A program made the translations under genes and the position numbers. A stretch of 64,000 bases of DNA from Actinomycetes bacterium (GTDB lineage: Bacteria > Actinomycetota > Actinomycetes > Propionibacteriales > Nocardioidaceae), in assembly GCA_023460975.1 (NCBI GenBank), contig JAEWOG010000011.1, forward strand, positions 124,001-188,000, written 5' to 3'. The notes under the pieces were generated by a model. It saw only the letters and a program-made list of their open reading frames with translations, searched no databases and was not told the origin of the DNA. Of this stretch, positions 1 through 7,195 are shown piece by piece (position 1 is the stretch's first letter; every line of letters begins with the position of its first letter).

Positions 1-286
1 ATACGAACGTGCTCTCATCCGCCCCGCGTCATACAAAAGCAAACGTATATGTCCGGCTTTGTATGACGCAGACCGATGCAGAGTCACTTTGTATGACGCG
101 ACCGGCATAGAACCGGCGAAGCGTCATACAAATCAGCCTCAATCACCCATACGTCATACAAACGTCGCCATCGATGCCGTACGTCATACAAACCTGCACC
201 TATAGGTCGAGGTTCGTATGACGCCGGGCGCGTACGGGCGACTTCGTATGACGCCGGGCGCGCGTGGAGGCCCCTTCGTATGACGC
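1..286. repeat. Phased array of ten 12-bp repeats, consensus [GA]CGTCATAC[AG]AA, in both orientations
   Basis: This 337-bp upstream stretch has no credible gene and is filled by an array. Forward copies (RCGTCATACRAA) lie at 26-37, 121-132, 151-162 and 181-192; reverse copies (TTYGTATGACGC) at 58-69, 88-99, 213-224, 243-254 and 275-286. A tenth copy is cut by the left edge: ATACGAA at 1-7 would be the end of a unit starting at -4. Centre-to-centre distances are 30, 32, 30, 33, 30, 30, 32, 30 and 32 bp. Same-orientation neighbours are 30 bp apart in five of six cases, and a switch of orientation adds 2-3 bp. The 18-21 bp spacers are unrelated to each other, except that two start with CGGGCGCG. 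A step near 31 bp is about three helical turns, so all sites face one side of the DNA. The obvious inference is a cooperative protein-binding array; I know of no named family that matches. It continues beyond the window. Confidence 0.9.
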
Positions 287-337
287 GGGGGCCGTCCCGC
301 TGCACGCAGTACGCCGGGCCTGCGGCACGCTTGTCCC

Positions 338-1003
338 ATGAGCACGCCCGACCAGCCGACCCCCGACCGCGACTTCTCGGGGCTGGACACACTGCCTGAT
401 CGGCTCGCCGATTGGCTTGACGGGCTCGGGCTCCTCGACCACCTCGCCGAGGCCGGACTACCGACCGTGCAGCGCAACTGTTCGGGCGCCGCGACCTGGC
501 GCGACCCCGGCACCGGTGAGCCGCTCACGCAGCAGCAGCTGCTGGACCTCGACCGACTGCTCCATCAGGAGGGCGAGGACCCGGCGCACGCCATCCCGAT
601 CCCGCTGGTCCAGTTGCGACGCAAGGCAGCCGTCCGCTCGGCCCTCCTCGCAACGCCGACCCACACGTACGAGTCCCTCGCCGCCCTGCACCAGGCAAGC
701 GTGGACGCGACGCGCTTCTGGGTGCACAAGAGTGCATCCCGGGGTGAACTCCTGGTCGTGGCGCCCGAGGAAGCCAGCGTGGTTCCGGCGTTCCAACTGG
801 ACGCGGAGGGCGGGGTCCGCGCGGAGTTGGCCCCCGTACTGACGGCACTCAAGAGTGTCGACCCGTGGCTGGCGTGGGGCTGGCTCACCCAGCCCGCCGC
901 ACTGTTGGGCGGCGCAGTGCCGGCGGAGGCCGTACGAGACCCGGAAGAAGCCCCGGTGGTGGCGCACGCCGCGGCGCGCTTGGCCTCGCGCTCGACCCCA
1001 TGA
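338..1003 (+). CDS. Helix-turn-helix protein with MbcA/ParS/Xre-type C-terminal domain
   Basis: A 221-residue protein of unproven function. Residues about 1-90 are acidic and Gln/Leu-rich (TQQQLLDLDRLL at 64-75). Residues 109-133 (TYESLAALHQASVDATRFW and following) look like a helix-turn-helix. Residues about 145-200 (VVPAFQLDAEGGV, then PWLAWGWLTQP and ALLGGAVPAEAV) match the pattern of the MbcA/ParS/Xre toxin-binding domain: Pro-aromatic-Gln, a Trp-Leu-x-x-Pro, and Leu-Gly-Gly-x-x-Pro. In that family such proteins are antitoxins that bind operator DNA and a RES-type NAD-degrading toxin. No RES gene follows; the next gene is prs on the other strand. The start ATG is 51 bp after the last unit of the repeat array, so binding of the array by this protein is an attractive but untested idea. 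The domain call is by eye. Confidence 0.7.
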   Translation: MSTPDQPTPDRDFSGLDTLPDRLADWLDGLGLLDHLAEAGLPTVQRNCSGAATWRDPGTGEPLTQQQLLDLDRLLHQEGEDPAHAIPIPLVQLRRKAAVRSALLATPTHTYESLAALHQASVDATRFWVHKSASRGELLVVAPEEASVVPAFQLDAEGGVRAELAPVLTALKSVDPWLAWGWLTQPAALLGGAVPAEAVRDPEEAPVVAHAAARLASRSTP

Positions 1004-1019
1004 GGGCGCCAGCCTCCAT

Positions 1020-1087
1020 GTAAAGCGGGGTTATCCGCACTGGTGCATGCTTGTGACGGCGCGCCAGTGGGGATAACCCCGCTTTAC
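1020..1087. repeat. Interspersed TAAAGCGGGG element, copy 1 (complete inverted repeat)
   Basis: Two 24-nt arms (1020-1043 and 1064-1087) pair with a single mismatch around a 20-nt loop; each arm carries TAAAGCGGGGTTATCC. Read on the minus strand it matches two further copies at 16014-16086 and 28900-28970. It lies between the convergent genes ending at 1003 and 1166, so it may also end transcription from both sides, but there is no T tract. The three shared contexts suggest a small non-autonomous repeat family rather than a simple terminator. Confidence 0.8.
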
Positions 1088-1165
1088 TTGAATGGAGGGG
1101 CCAGATCGGCCCGAAATCAGGGCAGGACTGCCCCCCGCCCAACGGGGCAGGATCAGGTGGGTCGC

Positions 1166-2146
1166 TCAGGCGTTGCCCTCGAACATGGTCGTCACGGACC
1201 CGTCCGAGAAGACCTCGTGGATCGCGCGCGAGATGAGGGGGGCGATCGACAGCACCGTCAGCTTGTCGAACTGCTTGTCCTCGGGGATCGGCAGCGTGTC
1301 GGTCACCACGATCTCGACGGCCGGCGACTCGCGCAGACGCTCGACGGCCGGGTGCGACAGGATCGCGTGCGTCGCGGCGATGATGACGCCCTTGGCGCCG
1401 TCGGCCATGCACGCCTCAGCCGCCTTCACGATGGTGCCGCCGGTGTCGATCATGTCGTCGGTCAGCACACAGATCCGGCCGGCGACCTCACCGACGACGC
1501 GGTTCGCAACCACCTCGTTGGCCACGTCCGTACGACGGGTCTTGTGGATGAAGGCCAGCGGCGCGCCACCCAGGCGGGCGGACCACTTCTCAGCGACCTT
1601 GATGCGGCCGGCGTCCGGGGAGACGACAGCGAGGTCGTCGGTGCCGTACTTGTCCTTGACGTAGTCGGCCAGCAGCGGCAGAGCCATGAGGTGGTCGACG
1701 GGACCGTCGAAGAAGCCCTGCGTCTGGTCGGCGTGCAGGTCGACGGTGATCAGACGGTCGGCACCGGCGGTCTTGAACAGGTCCGCGACCAGTCGGGCCG
1801 AGATCGGCTCGCGGCCGCGGTGCTTCTTGTCCTGGCGGCCGTAGCCGTAGAACGGCATGACGACGGTGATGCGCTTGGCGGAGGCCCGCTTGAGCGCGTC
1901 CACCATGATCAGGTGCTCCATGATCCACTCGTTGATCGGAGCGGTGTGGCTCTGGATCACGAACGCGTCGCAGCCGCGAACGGACTCTTCGAATCGCACG
2001 TACAGCTCGCCGTTGGCGAAGGCGTACGCGCTCTGCGGGACGAGGCCGGTCTCGAGGAGATCGGCGACCTGCTCAGCGAGGGCGGGGTGTGCCCGTCCGC
2101 TGAAGACCATGAGGTTCTTCTCGGTGGTCCGCTTCTTACCGCTCAC
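1166..2146 (-). CDS. prs: Ribose-phosphate pyrophosphokinase (PRPP synthetase)
   Basis: Cytoplasmic enzyme that transfers pyrophosphate from ATP to ribose 5-phosphate, giving PRPP for purine, pyrimidine, histidine, tryptophan and NAD synthesis. The 326-residue length is usual for class I enzymes. Visible motifs are the ATP-site flexible loop YGYGRQDKKHRGREPIS (about 100-116), the metal-binding VDLHADQTQGFF (135-146) and the PRPP loop DDMIDTGGT (230-238). It lies 111 bp downstream of glmU on the same strand, the usual glmU-prs order of many bacteria, so the two are probably cotranscribed. The protein ends with the long hairpin repeat 1020-1087 beyond its stop. Confidence 0.97.
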   Translation of the reverse strand: MSGKKRTTEKNLMVFSGRAHPALAEQVADLLETGLVPQSAYAFANGELYVRFEESVRGCDAFVIQSHTAPINEWIMEHLIMVDALKRASAKRITVVMPFYGYGRQDKKHRGREPISARLVADLFKTAGADRLITVDLHADQTQGFFDGPVDHLMALPLLADYVKDKYGTDDLAVVSPDAGRIKVAEKWSARLGGAPLAFIHKTRRTDVANEVVANRVVGEVAGRICVLTDDMIDTGGTIVKAAEACMADGAKGVIIAATHAILSHPAVERLRESPAVEIVVTDTLPIPEDKQFDKLTVLSIAPLISRAIHEVFSDGSVTTMFEGNA

Positions 2147-2257
2147 GGGCTGTGACTCCTTGTGGGGGAGAGTGGGGAGTTACCGATCCGATTCTGGCCC
2201 AGATCCGGCGGCTCGCCCAACCGGGCTCCCGTCGTGGACGCTCGCGGGTGGGCGAGG

Positions 2258-3703
2258 TCACTCCCCCGCGCCGGCCTCCGGGGGACTCGACTGCCGCGCG
2301 CGGGCTGCCGCATCGCCCTGCGCAGTGCCGCCGCGACGCCGCTCGGACCATCCCTCGAGGTTGCGCTGCGGCGCATTGGTCACGGCGAGGGCGCCTGCCG
2401 GCACGTCCTTGCGTACGGTCGTCCCTCCAGCGGTCCCCGCTCCGTCACCGATGCTGACCGGCGCGATGAACGTGTTGTTGGAGCCCGTACGGGCGTGGTC
2501 GCCCACCGTGGTCCGGTGCTTGGCCACGCCGTCGTAGTTGGCGAAGATCGTGCCCGCCCCGATGTTGGTCCCGACGCCGATCGTCGCGTCGCCCACGTAC
2601 GACAGGTGCGGCACCTTCGAGCCCTCGCCGATCGTGGAGTTCTTGGTCTCGACGAAAGCGCCGATCTTGCCGCTCGCACCGAGCAGGGTCCCAGGGCGCA
2701 GGTACGAGAACGGGCCGACGTTGGCGTCGTCCCCGATCACGGCGAGCTCGCCGTGGGTGCGTACGACGCGGGCGCCGCGGCCGATCTCGCAGTCCTTCAG
2801 CGTCGTGTCGGGGCCCACGACGGCGTCCTCGCGCACGACGGTGGCGCCCAGCAGCTGGACGCCGGGCAGGATCGTCACGTCCGGCTCGAGCACGACGTCG
2901 GCCTCCACCCACGTGGTGGCCGGGTCCATGATCGTGACCCCCGCCTTCATCCAGCGGGTGAGGATGCGACGGTTCATCTCGCGGCCGAGGTCGGCGAGCT
3001 GCGCGCGGTCGTTGGCGCCCTCGGTCTGCGCGACGTCGTCGATGAGGTACGCGCCGACGACCAGGCCGTCGTTGCGGGCGATCGCGACCGTCTCGGTGAG
3101 GTAGAACTCGCCGTTGGCGTTGTCGTTGGACAGGCGCGGCAGGGCGCTGAGCAGGAAGTCGGCGTCGAAGGCGAGGATCCCGGAGTTGATCTCGTGGATC
3201 TCGCGCTGCGCGGGCGTGGCGTCCTTCTCCTCGACGATGCCTTCAACGTCACCCTCCGCGTTGCGCACGATGCGCCCGTAGCCGTGCGGGTGGGGAACCT
3301 CTCCGGTGAGGATGCTGACGGCGCGCTCCGCGGCGCGGTGCTCGTCGGCGAACGCTCGCAGGGAATCGCCCTCGAGCATCGGGGTGTCACCCGCGGCGAC
3401 GATGACCGTGCCGGACGTGGTGCCCGAGGCCTCCATGGCGATGCGGACGGCGTGGCCCGTGCCCTCCTGGGTCTCCTGCACGGCCAGCACGGCCTGCGGT
3501 GCCAGGTCGAGGATGTGCGGGCCGACCTGCTCGCGCTGGTGGCCGATCACCGCGACGACGCGGGTCGGCTCGACGGCCTGCACGGCGCGCAGGACGTGGC
3601 CGATCATGCTGCGCCCGGCGACGGGGTGGAGCACCTTCATGGTCTTCGACTTCATGCGCGTGCCGCCGCCGGCGGCCAGAACGATGACGGTGAGGTTCTC
3701 CAT
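2258..3703 (-). CDS. glmU: Bifunctional N-acetylglucosamine-1-phosphate uridyltransferase / glucosamine-1-phosphate acetyltransferase
   Basis: Makes UDP-GlcNAc for peptidoglycan: the C-terminal half acetylates glucosamine 1-phosphate with acetyl-CoA, and the N-terminal half couples it to UTP. The N-terminus shows the nucleotidyltransferase signature LAAGGGTRMKS (residues 8-18). The C-terminal half carries the hexapeptide repeats of a left-handed beta-helix (for example IGRGARVV, IGVGTNIGAGTI) with NYDGVAKHRT holding the catalytic His region. Length of 481 residues is slightly above the usual 450-460 because of a charged Arg/Gly/Pro tail of about 25 residues. It precedes prs on the same strand. 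The start ATG at 3703 is followed directly by the family's NLTVIVLAAGGG segment, so the start is secure. Confidence 0.96.
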   Translation of the reverse strand: MENLTVIVLAAGGGTRMKSKTMKVLHPVAGRSMIGHVLRAVQAVEPTRVVAVIGHQREQVGPHILDLAPQAVLAVQETQEGTGHAVRIAMEASGTTSGTVIVAAGDTPMLEGDSLRAFADEHRAAERAVSILTGEVPHPHGYGRIVRNAEGDVEGIVEEKDATPAQREIHEINSGILAFDADFLLSALPRLSNDNANGEFYLTETVAIARNDGLVVGAYLIDDVAQTEGANDRAQLADLGREMNRRILTRWMKAGVTIMDPATTWVEADVVLEPDVTILPGVQLLGATVVREDAVVGPDTTLKDCEIGRGARVVRTHGELAVIGDDANVGPFSYLRPGTLLGASGKIGAFVETKNSTIGEGSKVPHLSYVGDATIGVGTNIGAGTIFANYDGVAKHRTTVGDHARTGSNNTFIAPVSIGDGAGTAGGTTVRKDVPAGALAVTNAPQRNLEGWSERRRGGTAQGDAAARARQSSPPEAGAGE

Positions 3704-3764
3704 GGGCGGAAACGATACGGCTCACCTACGACACGCGCAGCGCAAGGCCCCAGCGGCGTAGCCC

Positions 3765-5666
3765 TCAGGCCACGACGCGACGCGCGATCCGCACCCCGTA
3801 CGGCCCCAGCCGGCCACCGGGGAGCTCACCGGAGCTCATCACCACCTCGTACGAGGCCTCCACCTCGGCCACGGCCTGCTCGGAGTCGGTGAGGTTGAGG
3901 GCGACCACCCATTCCTCCTCGCCGAGGAACCGCCGGTGCACCCACCGCCCCTTGCGGGTATCGGTGAACTCGCAGGCCCCGTACAGCAGGGCCCGACTGG
4001 CACGGCGCAGTGCGATCAGATCGCGGTGCCACACCAGCACCGACTCGGGGTCCTCCCATGCAGCAGCCATGTTCCACACCAGGTGGTCGCCATCCCCGAC
4101 GATCCACGGCTCGCCCGTGGTGAAACCGCCGTGCTCGCTGGCGTCCCACTGCACGCCCACGCGGGCGTGGTCACGGCTGCCGGCCAGCACCTGCTCGAAG
4201 GCCGCGGCCTCCGGCATCGAGTCAGCGACGAGTTCGGCGTACTTGTTGAGGCTCTCCACGTCGCGGAGTTCGGCGAGGGAGGCGAAGCCCTGGTTGACCA
4301 TCCCCAACTCCTGCCCCTGGAACAGGAACGGCGTCCCGCGCACCGTGAACTGGATCGCCGCCAGCAGCTTGCCCAGGGCTGCCCGGTGCTGGACGCGGGG
4401 GTCGACCTTGCTGATCATCCGCGGGTTGTCGTGGTTGTCGGTGAAGAGCGCGATCTGGTGCCGGTTGCCCCACTCGCGCTGGTACTTCGCCACGTGGTCG
4501 CGCAGGTGATCCAACTGGTAGCGGTAGTGGTCGAAGCGCACCTTGCCCGGCGCCTCCAGATGATCGAACGTGAACACTAGGTCGAGTTCGCCGCGGCCCT
4601 CGCCCGAGAGCAGCCGCCCCATCTGCGACCCGATGCCCGGACACTCCCCCACCGAGACTGCGCCGTACGGCTCGAACGCCTCCGCACGGAGTTGGCGCAG
4701 GTGCTCGTGGAGCCGCGGCCCGGCGAAGTAGTGCTCCACCCCGGTGAACTCCATCAGCGCACCGATGAACTCGTCGCCCGCGGGCAGGCCGGGCTCCTTG
4801 GAGATGTAGTTGACGACGTCGAGCCGGAAGCCGTCGACGCCCTTGTCCAACCACCACCGCACCACGTCGACGACCTCGGCGCGCAGCGGCTCGTGCGACC
4901 AGTCGAGGTCCATCTGCTTGGACGAGAACAGGTGGAGCGCCCACGCCTCGGCCTCGGGGAAGTGACGCCACGCGGGTCCGGAGAAGAACGACGTCCAGTT
5001 GTTGGGCGGCCCGTCGTCGGCGGCACCGGGGCGGAAGAAGTAGTAGTCACGGTAAGGCGAGTCCGCGTCCGCCAGGGCCTGGGTGAACCACACGTGTTCA
5101 TCCGAGGTGTGGTTGACCACCAGATCCATGATGAGTCGCATCCCGCGCGCATGCACCTGCTCCAGCAGGGCGTCGAAGTCGGCCATGTCGCCGTACTCCG
5201 CCCCGATGGCGCGGTAGTCGCGGATGTCGTAGCCGTTGTCGTCGCCCGGCGAGTCATAGATCGGCGAGAGCCACAGCGCGTCCACCCCGAGCGCCTGCAG
5301 GTGGTCGAGGCGGTCCATGATCCCGCGCAGGTCGCCGATGCCGTCGCCGTTCGAGTCGGAGAACGAACGGGGATAGATCTGGTAGAACACCGCCTCCTTC
5401 CACCACGCGGGGGTGATCGGCGCGTCGCTGTCATCCGGCACGTCGGGGTGCGCGGCGAGGAGCCGTACGAGGGTGTCGATGAAGTCCGCATTCACCCTGC
5501 CCCGGCTGAGCCGTACGAGGCTGCGCAGCCGGATGCGGCCCACCACCGGGTTGTCCACCCAGCGCACCGAGATCCCCGCCTGGAGCAGGATCTTGTCGAC
5601 GATGTCGCGGCCCAGCGGATGGGCGTAGACGTCGCGGATCCGGGAGTGCGGGGTGAGGTCAGGCAT
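3765..5666 (-). CDS. GH13 alpha-glucosidase (oligo-1,6-glucosidase type) with N-terminal extension
   Basis: Glycoside hydrolase that releases glucose from short alpha-glucosides. The catalytic barrel begins near residue 88 (WWKEAVFYQIYPRSF) and shows the family regions: calcium-loop-like SDSNGDGIGDL (103-113), DLVVNHTSDEH, GFRLDVVN with nucleophile D283, VSVGECPG with acid/base E341, and FTDNHDNPR with D413. Absence of a signal peptide means a cytoplasmic enzyme acting on imported sugar. Residues 1-80 are an extra, mostly helical segment (HPLGRDIVDKILLQAG, then RLRSLVRLSRGRVN) not part of the standard GH13 fold; I do not recognise it with certainty. The start overlaps the end of the symporter gene by 8 bp, so translation is probably coupled. 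Substrate could be isomaltose, sucrose-like or raffinose-derived sugars. Confidence 0.9.
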   Translation of the reverse strand: MPDLTPHSRIRDVYAHPLGRDIVDKILLQAGISVRWVDNPVVGRIRLRSLVRLSRGRVNADFIDTLVRLLAAHPDVPDDSDAPITPAWWKEAVFYQIYPRSFSDSNGDGIGDLRGIMDRLDHLQALGVDALWLSPIYDSPGDDNGYDIRDYRAIGAEYGDMADFDALLEQVHARGMRLIMDLVVNHTSDEHVWFTQALADADSPYRDYYFFRPGAADDGPPNNWTSFFSGPAWRHFPEAEAWALHLFSSKQMDLDWSHEPLRAEVVDVVRWWLDKGVDGFRLDVVNYISKEPGLPAGDEFIGALMEFTGVEHYFAGPRLHEHLRQLRAEAFEPYGAVSVGECPGIGSQMGRLLSGEGRGELDLVFTFDHLEAPGKVRFDHYRYQLDHLRDHVAKYQREWGNRHQIALFTDNHDNPRMISKVDPRVQHRAALGKLLAAIQFTVRGTPFLFQGQELGMVNQGFASLAELRDVESLNKYAELVADSMPEAAAFEQVLAGSRDHARVGVQWDASEHGGFTTGEPWIVGDGDHLVWNMAAAWEDPESVLVWHRDLIALRRASRALLYGACEFTDTRKGRWVHRRFLGEEEWVVALNLTDSEQAVAEVEASYEVVMSSGELPGGRLGPYGVRIARRVVA

Positions 5667-7194
5667 GGGGTCCGTTCGGCTTGGTCTCGGCAGGCGTGGT
5701 CTCGACAGGCTCGACCAGCGACGTTGGGGGCTCGGCAGGCGTGGTCTCGACAGGCTCGACCAGCGACGTCGGGGTCTCGGCAGGCGACGTGGGGGGCTCG
5801 ACCGGCGACGCAGGGGGCTCGACCAGCGACCGGGCGGCGAGGTCCTCGAGGATGCGGGCGTACGCGGCCTCGTCGAGGCGGTAGAACCGGCGATGCACGA
5901 TCCAGCTCGCCACGATCAACGCCATCGGCACCAGCAGCATGGCGGTCTTGACCAGGCTGACCCCGGCCTCGGTCATGTCGGCCGCCCCCTCGGCGTCCTT
6001 CATGCCCGAGGCAATGACGGTCCAGCCGATGATGCCGCTGGAGATTGCTGAGCCCATCTTGGTGATGAACGGCTGCAGCGACAGGGTGACGCTGGCATTG
6101 CGGCGGCCGAACTTCCACTGCCCGTACTCGACGGTGTCGGTGATGAAGACCAGCATGAGCAGCTGGATGAACGCCTGACCGGCGAAGACCAGCAGGCCGG
6201 CCACCACGATGGGCGCCAACTGCCCGACGGGCGCGAACCAGAACACGACGTAGCCCAGCACCACCATGACCATGGAGACGGTGAACATCCGCCCCCGCGA
6301 GTGCCACCGGCTCAGCAGCGGATAGATCGCGAGCGCGCTGAGCTGGGCCACGCCCAGCACGGCGGCGAAGATCGAGTACATGCCCTCGTCGCCGTAGACG
6401 TACTTGAAGTAGTAGAGCCCGAACCCGACGGTCGCGCCGAACGCGGTGGAGAACAAGACCTGGGCGAGCGTGATCACGAGGAGTTGGTCGTTGCGCACGA
6501 TGATGCCGACGAGGTCGCGCAGGGGCGTGCGCTCGGAGGTCGTGACGATCGTCCGGTCCTCCTTGACCAGGACGAGCATGACGATCTGGAAGCTCACGGT
6601 GATGACGGCCAAGCCGATGGCCAGCCAGAAGTACGACGACGTCTCACTGCCCGTCACATCGGAGATCCACGCCGTCAGCGGGACGATCGCCACCACCATC
6701 GAGAAGGCCCCGACGTTGGCGCAGATGCGCGCGAAGGAGCCGATGCGCTCGCGCTCCTTCTGGTCCTGACTCAGCGCCGCCATCATCGACCAGTAGCCGA
6801 TGTCGTTGGCGGTGAAGGTGACCTCCCACAGCACGTACAGGACGGCGAACCCGGCGACGAACGCCACGTCCGACAGGCCGGTCGTGCGGTCGGTGAACAT
6901 CATGACCATCGCCACCGACGAGGTCAGGGTGCCCCCGAGGATCCACGGCTTGTAGCGCCCCCACCGGCCGCGGGTGTTGTCGATCAGGACGCCCATGAAG
7001 GGGTCGTTGACGGCGTCGAAGACACGCACGACGACGAGGACGACCGTGATGGCCCCGAGCACCGACTTCGACACGTCGAGGACGTCGGAGAAGAAGAAGA
7101 TCAGGTACATGCTGATCAACGTGTAGGCCATGTCGCGGCCCACGGTCCCGATGCCGTAGCCGTACCGGTTGCGGCGCACCTGCCTGGGATCCAA
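5659..7194 (-). CDS. GPH-family (MelB-like) sugar:cation symporter
   Basis: Twelve-helix membrane transporter of the glycoside-pentoside-hexuronide family. The signature lies at residues 60-84: DAVNDPFMGVLIDNTRGRW followed by GRYKPW, the loop after helix 2. The N-terminus (GYGIGTVGRDMAYTLISMY) is also typical. It sits between an alpha-galactosidase (1-nt gap upstream) and an alpha-glucosidase (8-bp overlap downstream), so it most likely imports melibiose- or raffinose-type galactosides. The last 55 or so residues are odd: a Pro/Thr/Glu-rich cytoplasmic tail containing SLVEPVETTPAEPPT twice, encoded by copies of the dispersed GGTCTCGACARGCTCGACC repeat. The family normally ends soon after helix 12, so this tail looks like an acquired extension. 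Confidence 0.92.
   Translation of the reverse strand: MDPRQVRRNRYGYGIGTVGRDMAYTLISMYLIFFFSDVLDVSKSVLGAITVVLVVVRVFDAVNDPFMGVLIDNTRGRWGRYKPWILGGTLTSSVAMVMMFTDRTTGLSDVAFVAGFAVLYVLWEVTFTANDIGYWSMMAALSQDQKERERIGSFARICANVGAFSMVVAIVPLTAWISDVTGSETSSYFWLAIGLAVITVSFQIVMLVLVKEDRTIVTTSERTPLRDLVGIIVRNDQLLVITLAQVLFSTAFGATVGFGLYYFKYVYGDEGMYSIFAAVLGVAQLSALAIYPLLSRWHSRGRMFTVSMVMVVLGYVVFWFAPVGQLAPIVVAGLLVFAGQAFIQLLMLVFITDTVEYGQWKFGRRNASVTLSLQPFITKMGSAISSGIIGWTVIASGMKDAEGAADMTEAGVSLVKTAMLLVPMALIVASWIVHRRFYRLDEAAYARILEDLAARSLVEPPASPVEPPTSPAETPTSLVEPVETTPAEPPTSLVEPVETTPAETKPNGPHA
5683..5840. repeat. Dispersed GTCTCGACAGGCTCGACC repeats inside the symporter gene (cluster A)
   Basis: Two near-identical units reading GTCTCGACAGGCTCGACCAG plus related shorter pieces (GGGGGCTCGACC) fill the last 150 bp of the symporter gene. 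They stay in frame and encode a tandem LVEPVET-rich tail. The same family forms intergenic clusters at 32455, 57380, 58903 and 62268. Confidence 0.85.
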
Positions 7195-7195
7195 C

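Noticed and set aside
1..286. CRISPR array
   Set aside because: Units are only 12 bp, spacers 18-21 bp, and units occur in both orientations; no cas genes.
84..442. Minus-strand reading frames across the repeat array giving 10-residue repeats (RPASYE, GLYDV, RARRHTK)
   Set aside because: The 30-bp period equals ten codons, so any frame gives a repeating peptide. No ribosome site, no consistent codon usage, and the motif is kept in both orientations.
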